Source: Macrophomina tecta (lineage: Eukaryota > Ascomycota > Dothideomycetes > Botryosphaeriales > Botryosphaeriaceae). From it: a DNA stretch of 64,000 nt. The notes beneath the pieces were generated by a model. It did not search any database and was not told where the DNA came from. It was given only the letters and a program-made list of their open reading frames with translations. Both the position numbers and the translations under genes were made by a program. The stretch is taken from assembly GCA_024180945.1 (NCBI GenBank), contig JAKSGN010000002.1, positions 1,984,001 through 2,048,000 of the forward strand, read 5' to 3'. Shown in pieces: positions 42,401 to 51,256 of this stretch (positions are counted from its first letter, which is position 1; each line of letters opens with the position of its first letter).

Positions 42401-45038
42401 GAGCAGCAGGCTCGATGGGGTCTGAGGTAAGGGCAGAGATGGAAGAAACCTGGAGATTTTGGGGGACAACAGGGTCGGCCTGGGGCTCAAGAGGCTCGAC
42501 CTGCTGCGAGTTGACCTCGGAAAGGCTTAGCGGGACAGGTGTCGCCGTCGCAACTTCTTCTTGAGCGGCATCAGCCTGAGCCAATACGGTACCCGTAGAC
42601 GCGGCAGTTGATGAAGCAGGGGACTCGAAACCCGGCCCCTCAAGCGCCGAAGGAGCCAATTCGGGCGTAGATTCTCTGTGCCTCTCGGCCTGGGCGCTGG
42701 GATCCTTGCCAAGGCCGAAACCCAGCCCGCCAGCGATGGCGGCACCAAGAGCAGCGGAGGTGCTTGAGATTGAGCGGTTAGACTGAGGGCTCCAGGGCTC
42801 CGTGTTCGTCGACGAGTCGACCATAGGTGCTCGAGCCAATGATGCCTTGCGTATCAGAGCACGATCGGCAATGGCCTTTCGAAGTTCAGGGGATTCCTGA
42901 GGCGAGATGATGGAGCTCCGGCCAGGGGTGCCAGGCTCACTTTCAGGGTCCATATCGCTATCACGCTCGCTGAAATTCCCAAGTTCGGCCAATAAGCTCT
43001 TGCCACCATCGGGCTCTGCTTGACTGCCATCGCTCATGAAACTAGCAGAAGGCGACTTCGTAACGTCAGAAGCATTCCCGTTGAGCGCCTCCGTCGCGTT
43101 GCGTACGGATCGACGGGCACCACGAGTGACCTTGAGGCGGTAGCGAGGCTGCTCAGTTCTTTGGGGAGTTCTAATTTCACCCTCACTATCAAGTTCATCT
43201 CCGGAGGTGGAAGCAGTGCTGAGGTATGAATCGCGATGGTCGGCAGGAACTTGGCTCAGGCGGGAGTAGCGACGGCTACGGAGCGTTGCGCGGGTAGAGC
43301 CCACTTCGGTTTCAGTGTCCTCCTCAGTGCTGGAGCCAGCCATGGTTTCAACACCAGTCTGGAACGCCTCCGTTTCTGTAGCAGTATCACGTTCGTTGGC
43401 CGTTTCAAAAGCGTCGGAGTTCTCGGTCGCAGTTTGGAAGTTTTCAGTACTCGAGTTAAACGAGGCGGACGTCACACGGCGGCTGAAGGGGCTGAGGCCA
43501 ACACCTCCAATCGAAGGCTTCGGTCTTCTGCTCGGTGTTTCAGGAACGTCATGTTCGTCGTTGTCCTCCCAGTCACCGTCGTCAAGAATGATTTCGTCTC
43601 TCGAACCTCTTGCCATGCCCAATCTATCCGGTCGGGGTGGCTTCTTAAACAAATCCTGCTTTTCATTCGGCCGACGCTTCTTCACAGAAGCGCCTACGCC
43701 GTTCACGGCTTCCCGCCGAGCGATATCGAGCTCGTCCTTGGTTTCCTGCAACAGCCTCCGAAGTTCCATCTTCTCGGTTTTCTCGCGATGGATGTTATTT
43801 TTCAGATTCTGAATCATGCGATGGGCGTGCTGTAGAGAACTCTTCAAAGTTTCCGTCTCGAGTTGGCTATGCCGGGGGGTAAACTTGCTGGGCGATGGCG
43901 GCGGTGAGTGGTCTGGAGTGCTCTGGTCAGAGTCGTGACCGTCACCCTCTTCATTCGAGTTCCTCCCTGATCCGGATCCTTCGTGCCTCCGGTGGTAAGC
44001 TACCGCTTGGACAAGCTCCTGGTTCTGTAAGACAAGATCGTCTATCTTGCGCTGAAGCGCACTCCGCTCAGCTTCACCGGAACTGACATTCCGACGCAAG
44101 CCCATGATTTCGGCTTCATATTGTCTGTGAGCCGCTTGATAGTCATCGTGTAGTTTGCCATGGGCTTGCTTCAGATCTTCCAGCTCACGCTCAACCGACG
44201 TCTTTTCCGAGCTGACGGTCGTCAGGTTCTGGTTCAGGCGATGTTCCTTGTCCGCGGACTCCTTTTGTTGCGCAGCGAGTTCCTGAATTCTTGTCTCCAG
44301 ACTCCAGTTCTCGTCTTTGAAGCGCTGCTCGCTCTCATCCAGCACACGCAGTCGCTGTGTCAAACCCTCTACTTCGACCTCCAAGCGGGACCGTTCGGAG
44401 CCAATCAGCTTGAGCTGCTCATCCTTTTCAGCCAGTGCAGCCTGCAGCTCTCGGACCTGGTTGAGCAGAGAGCTACTGATCTCGGTGGCCAGTTTAATGT
44501 CATGGATGCGGTTTGGCTGCTGGTTCCGTTGCTTCCGGGAAGAAGGGACACTGATCTTGGAAGGGGAGTTTTGGGCTTCGCTCGAGAAAATGGAATTGCC
44601 CTCGGAATCGAGCGACTGGTGATAGCTAGGCACCCGGGTCTTAGGGATGAAAGCGCGTGCAGTATCTTTGCCGACCTCGTTGAACTCGCGCTCGAGCTCT
44701 ACGAGCTTCGCGCGCAAGTCAGGGCCGATCTCGGTGGCATCTTGCTGCTGGGCAATGTCCTTGAGCCGGTCGCTGAGCTCTTTGCGCTGCTGGACGAGGA
44801 TGGTGCCCAACTGCGAAGCCTCCTGCAGCCGGCGCTCCGTCTCCGCAAGATGAGCCTCCAGAGCACGCTTTGCCTGCGAGGGCGAGCCTTCTGCATATAT
44901 AGAGAACAGCTGGTTGTCAAAGCCGGCATATCTGCGGCGCGAGTCGGAGGTGTTGGAGGCAGCAGGCGAAACGAAGGGGTCGGACTCGTCGACATCGACG
45001 GCGACGACCTTGGGCGGGGAGGCGGCGGTGGTCGGCAT
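39480..45038 (-). CDS. ApsA/Num1-like nuclear migration protein (PH domain, coiled coil, repeats)
   Basis: Cortical anchor for dynein and, in yeast, mitochondria; needed for nuclear positioning in hyphae (ApsA/Num1/Mcp5 family). Exons 45038-39698 and 39640-39480 give 1,833 residues. Residues about 35-95 (RYAGFDNQLFSIYAEG and LAETERRLQEASQLG) are the conserved N-terminal helix region. A coiled coil runs to about residue 370. A disordered Ser/Glu-rich part includes TE-rich stretches. Degenerate SSLHSEPIEPEAP repeats occupy about residues 840-1240. A PH domain follows (about 1490-1625: MIGEYLWKYTRKAGREE, HRRFFWVHPYTRTLYWSDQD, FNALSYLLLRT). A His-rich C-terminus (KKPHKHHHHHHQRK) ends the protein. 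The last intron (57 nt) is a multiple of three without an in-frame stop, so retention would add 19 mostly hydrophobic residues. Confidence 0.93.
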   Translation of the reverse strand: MPTTAASPPKVVAVDVDESDPFVSPAASNTSDSRRRYAGFDNQLFSIYAEGSPSQAKRALEAHLAETERRLQEASQLGTILVQQRKELSDRLKDIAQQQDATEIGPDLRAKLVELEREFNEVGKDTARAFIPKTRVPSYHQSLDSEGNSIFSSEAQNSPSKISVPSSRKQRNQQPNRIHDIKLATEISSSLLNQVRELQAALAEKDEQLKLIGSERSRLEVEVEGLTQRLRVLDESEQRFKDENWSLETRIQELAAQQKESADKEHRLNQNLTTVSSEKTSVERELEDLKQAHGKLHDDYQAAHRQYEAEIMGLRRNVSSGEAERSALQRKIDDLVLQNQELVQAVAYHRRHEGSGSGRNSNEEGDGHDSDQSTPDHSPPPSPSKFTPRHSQLETETLKSSLQHAHRMIQNLKNNIHREKTEKMELRRLLQETKDELDIARREAVNGVGASVKKRRPNEKQDLFKKPPRPDRLGMARGSRDEIILDDGDWEDNDEHDVPETPSRRPKPSIGGVGLSPFSRRVTSASFNSSTENFQTATENSDAFETANERDTATETEAFQTGVETMAGSSTEEDTETEVGSTRATLRSRRYSRLSQVPADHRDSYLSTASTSGDELDSEGEIRTPQRTEQPRYRLKVTRGARRSVRNATEALNGNASDVTKSPSASFMSDGSQAEPDGGKSLLAELGNFSERDSDMDPESEPGTPGRSSIISPQESPELRKAIADRALIRKASLARAPMVDSSTNTEPWSPQSNRSISSTSAALGAAIAGGLGFGLGKDPSAQAERHRESTPELAPSALEGPGFESPASSTAASTGTVLAQADAAQEEVATATPVPLSLSEVNSQQVEPLEPQADPVVPQNLQVSSISALTSDPIEPAAPDVPKLALSSFASLHSEPIEPAAPLPPKLDLSSVTTLQSEPIEPEVPAIPALAISSVSSLHSEEPVEPEAPKLGLSSVSALHSEPVEPEAPVAPKLGLSSVSALHSEPVEPEAPVTPQLGLSSVSALHSEPIEPEAPSFPRIVPPPLRLTPISSLHSEPLESEPPTSVARSQAEPSQLSSILSLHSEPVEAETRPARALEPAAANSQLSQISSIDTEPVSPEVPKVVPPSFQFSSISSLHSEPVAPVEPEVKPVDLQLSSISSLQAEPVAAELPAAPKVAPSTISPVLGQSVEPVSLPLPEILSKPVRPVDTGNDETVPSLSYANISAQHVEPVAPEEEEKTCPALSYADISTQHVEPEEATMPGRSLAAVHKAHAFDEVYEQIMSKETRVVATQEPVPESREPFAPINENVAHVERTKSKKQKVSMADGSTQTTVSSAELDGLLNKERIVLVGAPPSPTKNASSPSKSSFSSPKKDAPAYKTVRRPGSSQSIRSARSEPAPPLPPDHKEVIAAAAQKVPHTPSAMGPPAKPASAYKNQNSSHASQFRPRTPNGTASIHGSTRGTSPHSVRSGTTPRPRLQAARSEVSSPISRRTSVSSFASEIDQRFNIPVNPIGRDEYGQSIDPRMVQAITQTMIGEYLWKYTRKAGREEMSVNRHRRFFWVHPYTRTLYWSDQDPATAGKAQLKAKSVQIEDVRVETDDNPYPPGLHRRSLIVITPGRAVKFTATTSQRHETWFNALSYLLLRTNAERDDDPASTDKDMTPEEAREFNPSFGRSGSRQTARSRMSLSSYNSRTTRNSSPQRSRLATIAKRRAAEQRSATLTPTTPSTSGRFSSLSGMFRPATAGFRGSFSSRRSKTSGQEASIYDASLVPDSAEDLRQVIEAQEREADRLENVRACCDGKFLLMFLGITRPSLTHPLGKHDVGSLSKKPHKHHHHHHQRKASHTRSSSIGASTFLASQSELDARSRDSTS
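41320..42520 (-). repeat. Degenerate protein-coding tandem repeat in the ApsA-like gene
   Basis: About 13-16 units of 20-30 codons around the consensus LSSxSxLHSEPIEPEAP. Three neighbouring units near 42050-42200 are almost identical (LSSVSALHSEPVEPEAPV), and the outer ones diverge. Yeast Num1 also carries tandem repeats between coiled coil and PH domain, but of different sequence. Confidence 0.9.
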
Positions 45039-46100
45039 GGTCGTCGCAGGACGCAGACCGCGGCGTCGGGGTCGAGCTGTCGCCCCCGTGGAGGACGCTG
45101 GAGCAGAGAGGATTGGCGGCGGCTGAGTTGCGCGCTGAGCGGGTGGGACCGGGGCTGGATGCTGGCGGCGTCGGTTGTTTGTTTCAAGCTATTAGATTGG
45201 TAGGAAGGGAAAAGAAAAAAGAGCGTCGGTGGCCGTTCAATAGGGCCGCAAATAGGAAGTAAAGAAAAGAACAGCGGGAGAGGGAAGCGCGCCGCGCAGC
45301 GTCCGCTTGTCGTTGCGCCAGGCGGCGGGCGGCCGGTGGTCGAAGATAGGCAGCGCTGGAGTGGTGCGCGTCGACAACAGAAGACAACAGACTCGGGATT
45401 GGACGGCAGCGGCGCTGGAGGCGCGGTCAACAGGCACGGGGGCGTCGACGCGTCTCTCTGCCGCTGGAGGGGGATTAAGGGCGTGGAGAGCTGCGCATCG
45501 CTGGGGTGCGCGCGCAGTCGAGGAGTGGCCAGTCGCGAGGAGGAGAAGCAGCAGCAGAGGGGGCGCGGGCGAGGACGCTATGGCTCCAACGATGGCCGGA
45601 CGAGGGCACGAGGGGCGGGCCTAGCTCACAGCGCGGCCAAGCGAAGCCTCTCCTAGCCTGCAGCCGCTCGCAGCAAAGCATCTATTCGTGACACATCTGC
45701 AAGCATCGCATTCTACACGTCCGCCCACGCGTCTTCGGCAGCGACCGCGCCTCCATCGCAACGGCCGCTGCTCGCCGTGCTGCCCATGACGTCCCAGCAG
45801 GCTGCCCTTCTAGGCGCACGCCAGAAGCCGCTTCGTCCCGGCACGCGGTCAAGAGCTGCGCCGATCTCAATGGATCCCCTTTCGTCTAGCCAATATATTT
45901 TACACGTCCTCCGTCGCCCTCGCCGCCCGCGCCTCCCCTGACCGCGCCCGCAACTTCGCCAGCCAGCCCGCCCGCAAGCAGACACCTCACATGCGCAGGG
46001 CTGCGCGAGTGGAGCGCGAATCCGTGCGTGATGAGGTGTTCCTGCATGGCTCCCGCGCTCCCGCCCAGCCCGCCCGCCTGCAGTGGAGACGGCAGTGACT
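45039..46100. promoter_or_regulatory. Upstream region of the ApsA-like gene
   Basis: 1.06 kb, GC-rich, between the ApsA-like start (minus strand) and the terpene synthase stop. A/G-rich on the plus strand near 45190-45260, which is a C/T-rich leader for the minus-strand gene. No gene is supported. Confidence 0.45.
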
Positions 46101-49100
46101 CTACGGCACCAGCACCACCTGCCGCGTCTTGCGCACCCGGTCGACGTCCGCGCCGAAGTAACGCTGCGACCTGAAGCTGCATCACTCGCTCAGTTAGCCA
46201 GCGGTCAGGTCGACGTTGGCGGTGGCGTTGGGTGCGACGTGGCACTGGGCGCCCGGGCAACGCTCGTGCCCCCCGTTGCTACCGCACCCGTGCAAAAGTC
46301 AGGGCGCACGGACGTGCACGAGTCAAAACAACAACGTACCCTCTTCATCCCTTGCCTCATTACACCACCATGCAGCGCATCTTTGGACGCGAAATTTCAG
46401 GCAATGCTAGGCAAAGGCATCAGCTTTCACATGATCAACGAGTTTCGGTTATTACACAATCGCAAGATGGTAAATCTGGGCGTCAAATTGCCCGTGAGAC
46501 TCGCTTCTCAGAACACGCAATTAGGAGCTGCATCAACCACTACAATACGACTGGCCAGATTGATCTAACACCTCGTACTGGCCGTCCCCCAAAAGTCAGC
46601 CTTCGCACGGAGCGCCAGATTATTCGTTTTGTTAACCGGTTCCCAAAACTTAAGCACAGCCAGGTGATTAAGCAACTCCAGTTATCTATCCATAAAGATA
46701 CGCTCAGGCGTATTCTACGCAAGAACCATATTACCAAATGGCGTGCAAAGAATCGGCCTTGGATCTCTCAAGCGAATGCCCGCATTCGGTACCAATATGC
46801 AAAGAAATACCGGTATAAGAGCTGGAGATGGTGGATGAGGGTTACGTTCGGTGATGAGTGCTCAGTTGAGCAGGGCTCTGGCCACGCACCAAGCTGGGTT
46901 TTCCGTACGCCTGGCCAGCAAAAGTGGGACCAAAGCCGGCTTAATACACGGCCACTTGGCAAGAAGGCAAGATGTATGGTATGGGGTGGCTTTTCAGGCC
47001 AGCTAGGGGTGTCTGATTTACACGTTATGGAGCGTGATTTGGACTCTCCTAGGCAAGGCTATACTGCCAAATCCTATATCAAAGTACTGGAGGAACAGGT
47101 GCCAAGAAACTACGACTATGGTATGTACTGGTTACAAGATGGTGCTGGTATTCATCGGGCGAACCGGGTGAAGAAATGGCTGCGTGATCACCAAATTAGG
47201 TGCATTACTCACCCCCCATATTCGCCTGATCTGAACCTCCAGGAATACCTTTGGTGGCCACTAAAGATGAAGCTTCAAGAGATTGCGCCATTTATTGAGC
47301 TTGAGAAGAATCCTGAGCGCGTGGAGGCGTTACTAGCTGAGTGGTTACCTAGGGCATACGCATTGGTGGAAAAACCAAGCCTTAAAGCGCTTTGTAAAAG
47401 TATGCCACAACGGCTTGTAGATGTTATTCAAGCTGGTGGCTATCAAACTCGCTGGTAGCCTAGCTTTATAAAGAATCAACTCTTACTGCATTTGAGCAAC
47501 TCCTTGTTGAATAATACGACTCCAAAGTATTGGTGTTGGTGGCAGGATAATTAGCGCCTTGGCCGTGCGCCCTGACTTTTGCACGGGTGCGGTATACGGG
47601 CTGGACGTGGCGCATGGGAGAAACTCACCTCCATCGGACATTTGCCCTGAGCACATCCACGCATGCCTTGAGATACTGCTGCACCTGTACGTCGACCTGC
47701 TCGCCCCAGCTCGGCACCTCGGCATGCGCAACATACCACTGCCGGTAGCAGCGGTGCAGCAGCTCGTTGGCCCTGTCGTAGCTCTGCTGCTGCGTGAGGC
47801 CCAGCCGCCGCCGAAAGATGGAGATTAGGTTCTGGCTGTGCCCGATGCTCTACCCGAAATCAATCAGTCATTTCCGAGACATTAGACCTTCAGGCACGCT
47901 GGTTCTTGCTCACGTGCTCGCGATGGTACGAAAGAACATCGTTCTGCCTGTTTCACGTCAACGTCGACGTCTGCGAAGTATTGGCTCTGGGTGATCGGCC
48001 TTACAGCGTTAGTATCTCGGCCACTAGTCGCTCAATCTCCTGAATCGCCTCGTGCTCGACAACGTGCCGTGGCAGATCGATACCGTACGCATATCTTAGA
48101 CGCCCGTCAGTGATCCGTTCAACACAGCGCTGCTGTTCATGCTTCCTTACTCTTCTAGCGCAAGCAGTGGATAGAGACCAATGTTCTGTGCACGGACTTG
48201 CAGATACCGGCGAATGTTCTCCATGACCACCATGTCGTCAAACGCCTCTCCATGTAGCTCGGCAACACTGTGGCAAAAGTGGGCGTTTGACTTGACGTAA
48301 CGTTCACGAACAGCTGTCATCCTCTTAGCGCGGCACCACAGCCGGAATGCACCAAGGGGGTTCCCTACCCGAAGGCGATGACTGTTCCCGCATGAGTTAT
48401 TGTAGCAACACAAGGCAGGACATATTGAGCGGGTGCACACACCTGTTTCACCCTCTCCCAGATGGACCGAAAGACCTGTTGCAAAGGAGTCGCGTCCTCG
48501 ATGGATGTGGCACGCTCCTCCACCGCGGCTCTTGACGCAATCCCACTGGCGGTGGCCGAGGAGACGGCTGCGCCAAATTTCTTTGACGCGTTATCAGCCA
48601 GGAAACTAGGAAAGTGCCTTGCCATTGGTCGTGGTCTTCGGGAAAGGCTTTTATATTCGCCCTCCCCGCCGAAGACGGAGACCATTCGCGCGACTTCGGC
48701 CTTCCCTTTTTGTTGGTCTCTGCCGAGCTCACCTTCGTCGAATTCTGTGCGCTGTCAGGCGCAAGCTTGGTCGTCATTCGTCACCAAACTTACGGTCATC
48801 GAACTCAAACACCTTTTGGCTGTGTCAGCAAGACGAAAACCTCTAGGCACAGCTTTTAAACTGACCCAATATATCCAATCGCAAACCGTGCGGAACTTCT
48901 CCTTGTCGACGTCCGGACACATGATCGCGCTGAAGAAACAGAAGTCGGCTGCACAGCGCTTTTCGACTTCCTGCTCACTGAGATTCTTCCACAGGGTTTT
49001 CCTCATCGATTCTTCGGACTCCTTCTTCACCTGTTCATAATGGGGATTCACCTTTGGTTCTGGAGAGATGAAGGTAACAAAGAGGTCCGGCAGAATGGCC

Positions 49101-49249
49101 ATAGTGACGTTTTCTCGTGCCCCTTCAGGCGTAGGCGGACCTACGAATGTTGTTTGACTGATCTCCATCTTCTTGAGTGCCTGTTTGAGCTGATGGCGCG
49201 AAGAAAGGAAGGATGGAAGTGATAGGTGGGCGATGAGATCGAACTGCAT
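46101..49249 (-). CDS. Class I terpene synthase (terpene cyclase) with a transposon in its last intron
   Basis: Eight exons: 49249-48866, 48812-48794 (19 nt), 48744-48443, about 48381-48151, 48094-48005, 47947-47914, 47849-47629 and 46176-46101. Motifs are ILPDLFVTFISPEPKVNPHY and CDWIYWVFEFDDQFDEG, with the acidic metal-binding DDxxDE spread over three exons. A Y-x-x-R-x-x-x-I-G helix (RRYLQVRAQNIGLYPLLALEEYA), QNDVLSYHREH (the NDxxSxxxE motif), and SIGHSQNLI, NVRW, SFRSQRYFG at the C-terminus follow. Such enzymes cyclise farnesyl (or larger) diphosphate to a hydrocarbon or alcohol. All metal-binding motifs are intact. The start may be 49249, 49167 (MEISQTTFVG) or 49366. The exon 3/4 join is uncertain because phase-matched donors are non-ideal. 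Intron 47628-46177 is 1,452 bp because of the element at 46282-47592. No P450, prenyltransferase or regulator lies beside it. Confidence 0.87.
46282..46311 (+). repeat. Left terminal inverted repeat
   Basis: Starts CCGCACCCGTGCAAAAGTCA, directly after TA. Exact reverse complement of the right repeat over 30 bases (32 with the TA). Confidence 0.95.
46370..47458 (+). CDS. Tc1/mariner transposase
   Basis: 362 residues from ATG 46370 (MQRIFGREISGN), with no break. N-terminal helix-turn-helix region: HDQRVSVITQSQDGKSGRQI and AIRSCINHYNTTGQ, followed by a GRPPK AT-hook-like motif and a second HTH (SQVIKQLQLSIHKDTLRRIL). The DDE catalytic domain has TFGDECSVEQG (first D), WLQDGAGIHRANRVKKWL (second D, usually QDNAPxH) and YSPDLNLQEYLWWPLK (E). 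Exactly 34 residues separate the second D from E, the Tc1 spacing. QDGAG and LNLQEYLW are unusual variants of QDNAP and LNPIENLW. Confidence 0.95.
   Translation: MQRIFGREISGNARQRHQLSHDQRVSVITQSQDGKSGRQIARETRFSEHAIRSCINHYNTTGQIDLTPRTGRPPKVSLRTERQIIRFVNRFPKLKHSQVIKQLQLSIHKDTLRRILRKNHITKWRAKNRPWISQANARIRYQYAKKYRYKSWRWWMRVTFGDECSVEQGSGHAPSWVFRTPGQQKWDQSRLNTRPLGKKARCMVWGGFSGQLGVSDLHVMERDLDSPRQGYTAKSYIKVLEEQVPRNYDYGMYWLQDGAGIHRANRVKKWLRDHQIRCITHPPYSPDLNLQEYLWWPLKMKLQEIAPFIELEKNPERVEALLAEWLPRAYALVEKPSLKALCKSMPQRLVDVIQAGGYQTRW
47563..47592 (-). repeat. Right terminal inverted repeat
   Basis: 30 bases, the exact reverse complement of the left repeat, followed by TA. Confidence 0.95.
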
Positions 49250-50290
49250 GGTCGCGTGACGGGGCCTACGGTCAGGTCCCTTCGTGCACATTGTTCCTGT
49301 TGTTACGGGTTCTCCCGGTCGATACATATGTTCCAGACTGTTGGAGAGCTTCATGAATACGTTCATTCATCACTTGCCCTGTCTTTATCCTATTTATACA
49401 GGGCGAGCACCAACCCCCATTGGCGGGAAGTACAGGACCATACGGCACGACTCCGACCCCTGCGATCATCCTCCAGAGTCTTGTCCCGCGCGTGAGCATG
49501 CCGCATGCTGTGCAATAATCTGGACAGCCTGCAGTGCGGTAGCCTAAAAGGCCAAGTGGAGCGCAACGCCCTTTCTTCCAATGGGGAATGATATGGCCAG
49601 AATGTCCCCGGCCTCGAATGCTAGGCCACAAGCGGCAGCTAGAAGCAGCTTCCGATCAGATTAGGTGCCACATAGGAGTCGCGATCCTCTGAAACCTTTT
49701 TCAAGACTGGTTTACCACGATCATCGGCGAATTATGCAGTTAGCGAGTGTTCCGCAAGGCTGGCCGCGGACGGTGCTGCCGAAGACGGGCTTCCGCTTTT
49801 GGTCGTAATACGCATTGCCTACGTGACATCTAGCATGATATGCCCGCATAGCACCGCTTTTGCACTGAGTAAGACTTCAGGTAGGATAGTCAGGCACGGT
49901 GCGGAGCCTTCTCCATCTGCCACAGCGAGTAGCAGGCATAGGGCCGCGTGGCCCGAGATTAGTTCCAGCGCTGGTGGGACAAATGGCTAGAACATGATGT
50001 CAGCTTATACAGCGTGCGATGTATCGAAGGTCAGCTGGCTAGAAGTCGACATTGACCGGTGTTAATGCAGGTCTGGGAGGTGGTGTTGCAAAAACGCTAG
50101 AGGGGTATGAGCCGGGCCCAGTGACGCTTACGTCGCGTAGCGTTCTTGCCGTGACTAAGCGGAATTGTATCTTGGCCCTACTCTCTTGCTCGACAAGACC
50201 CCACCTCGCCGACGACGTCAAACTTGCGCAGTCGCCTTGCGCTCTCGTCGTATCGTCGCGCCACAGCAATCGACTGATCGCACTACAACC
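49250..50290. promoter_or_regulatory. Divergent region between terpene synthase (-) and cwc24 (+)
   Basis: 1.04 kb. It contains the minus-strand TATA-like box at 49391-49398. The cwc24 end (about 50150-50290) is C/T-rich. The middle holds only short frames and no recognisable gene or element. Confidence 0.5.
49391..49398 (-). promoter_or_regulatory. TATA-like box upstream of the terpene synthase
   Basis: TATAAATA on the minus strand, about 142 bp upstream of ATG 49249. It is only 25 bp upstream of the alternative ATG at 49366, which argues against that ATG being the main start. Confidence 0.45.
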
Positions 50291-51256
50291 ATGGACGCGC
50301 CCATTGTTTTCAAAAAGCGCTCTGGCAAGGGCAACCCCCGCAAAGTCGCACCGCCACCACGCTCTGCCTCTGCAACGTCAGATTCCGACTCAGGCTCCGA
50401 TCGCGAGGATGGTCGCAGCATCAAGCGACGTAAGACCGGCGCCGTCGTCAACGCATCTTCCGCCACCCAGAAGCCCAAGTATCAAGTCGAAGGTGCCACC
50501 AAATACACCGCCGACACCTCTGCCACCATCGCCGATTCCAACGACGCCACCAAACAGTCCAACTGGTACGACGAGACCGCCGAGGACGCTCTTAGCGCGA
50601 AGAACTTGCTGGGGAACACGCGGGCAAAGACTGAGGATGAAGCCAAGGCGGACGGCACTTACAAAGGACAGAAGAACTATTCAAACTTTATCCAGAAGAA
50701 CCCCGACGGCCCCAAGGTCGGGCCCGTCAAGCCTACGAACACCAACGTGCGCATGGTTACTCAGATTGACTATGCGCCCGACGTGTGCAAGGACTACAAG
50801 CAGACTGGCTTCTGCGGTTTCGGCGATTCTTGCAAGTTTCTCCACGCGCGCGAAGACTACGCGGCGGGCTGGAAGCTGGACAAGGAATGGGAAATCAGCA
50901 CAAAAGGCAAAAAGGTTGGAGGAACGGTGGTGGCATCAGCAAACCGTGATTCAAAGGCCGACGATTCTGAGAACGAGGAGGAAGCGAAGATGTTGGAGAA
51001 GATCCCGTTCGCCTGCATCATCTGCAAGAAACCCTACACGCAGCCGGTTATTACAAATTGCGGACACTATTTCTGCGAGAAGTGCGCACTGCAGAGGTTT
51101 AGAAGGAATCCCAGTTGTGCAGCATGTGGCGCGGGCACTGGCGGACGGTTCAATGAGGCCAAGAACCTGAAGAGACTTTTGGAGAAGAAGCGGGATAGGG
51201 AAAACAAAAAGCAAGAGAAGCTCAGAGAAGAAGGCAAAGAAGGCGATGAAGACTAA
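50291..51256 (+). CDS. cwc24: Pre-mRNA splicing factor Cwc24 (RNF113-like)
   Basis: Single exon, 321 residues, starting MDAPIVFKKRSGKGN, which is the conserved N-terminus. A basic Ser-rich region is followed by a C-x8-C-x5-C-x3-H zinc finger (VCKDYKQTGFCGFGDSCKFLH, about residues 164-185). A C3HC4 RING finger (CIICKKPYTQPVITNCGHYFC, CALQRF, CAACGAGTGG) and a charged C-terminal helix complete the layout. Cwc24 binds the 5' splice site region in the activated spliceosome before step one; human RNF113A has the same domain order. Its leader contains no usable in-frame ATG between the upstream frame and 50291. Confidence 0.95.
   Translation: MDAPIVFKKRSGKGNPRKVAPPPRSASATSDSDSGSDREDGRSIKRRKTGAVVNASSATQKPKYQVEGATKYTADTSATIADSNDATKQSNWYDETAEDALSAKNLLGNTRAKTEDEAKADGTYKGQKNYSNFIQKNPDGPKVGPVKPTNTNVRMVTQIDYAPDVCKDYKQTGFCGFGDSCKFLHAREDYAAGWKLDKEWEISTKGKKVGGTVVASANRDSKADDSENEEEAKMLEKIPFACIICKKPYTQPVITNCGHYFCEKCALQRFRRNPSCAACGAGTGGRFNEAKNLKRLLEKKRDRENKKQEKLREEGKEGDED

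Larger units (their letters stand above)
46282..47592 (+). mobile_element. Complete Tc1/mariner element (DD34E) inside a terpene synthase intron
   Basis: 1,311 bp, bounded by perfect 30-bp terminal inverted repeats and flanked on both sides by TA (46280-46281, 47593-47594), the target duplication of this superfamily. One intact transposase frame runs opposite to the host gene. Removing the element and one TA restores an intron of 139 bp. Identical TIRs and an unbroken frame suggest a recent, perhaps still mobile copy. Confidence 0.95.

Noticed and set aside
45886..46260. 124-codon minus-strand frame beside the transposon
   Set aside because: It overlaps the terpene synthase last exon in a wrong frame and the host intron; a shadow.
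48745..48752. Terpene synthase acceptor at the first CAG (reading DDRTEFDEG)
   Set aside because: The reading phase does not match the rest of exon 3; the acceptor seven bases on gives DDQFDEG in the correct frame.
46101..50290. Biosynthetic gene cluster around the terpene synthase
   Set aside because: Neighbours are an ApsA-like protein and Cwc24; no tailoring enzymes, and the P450 relic is about 19 kb away.
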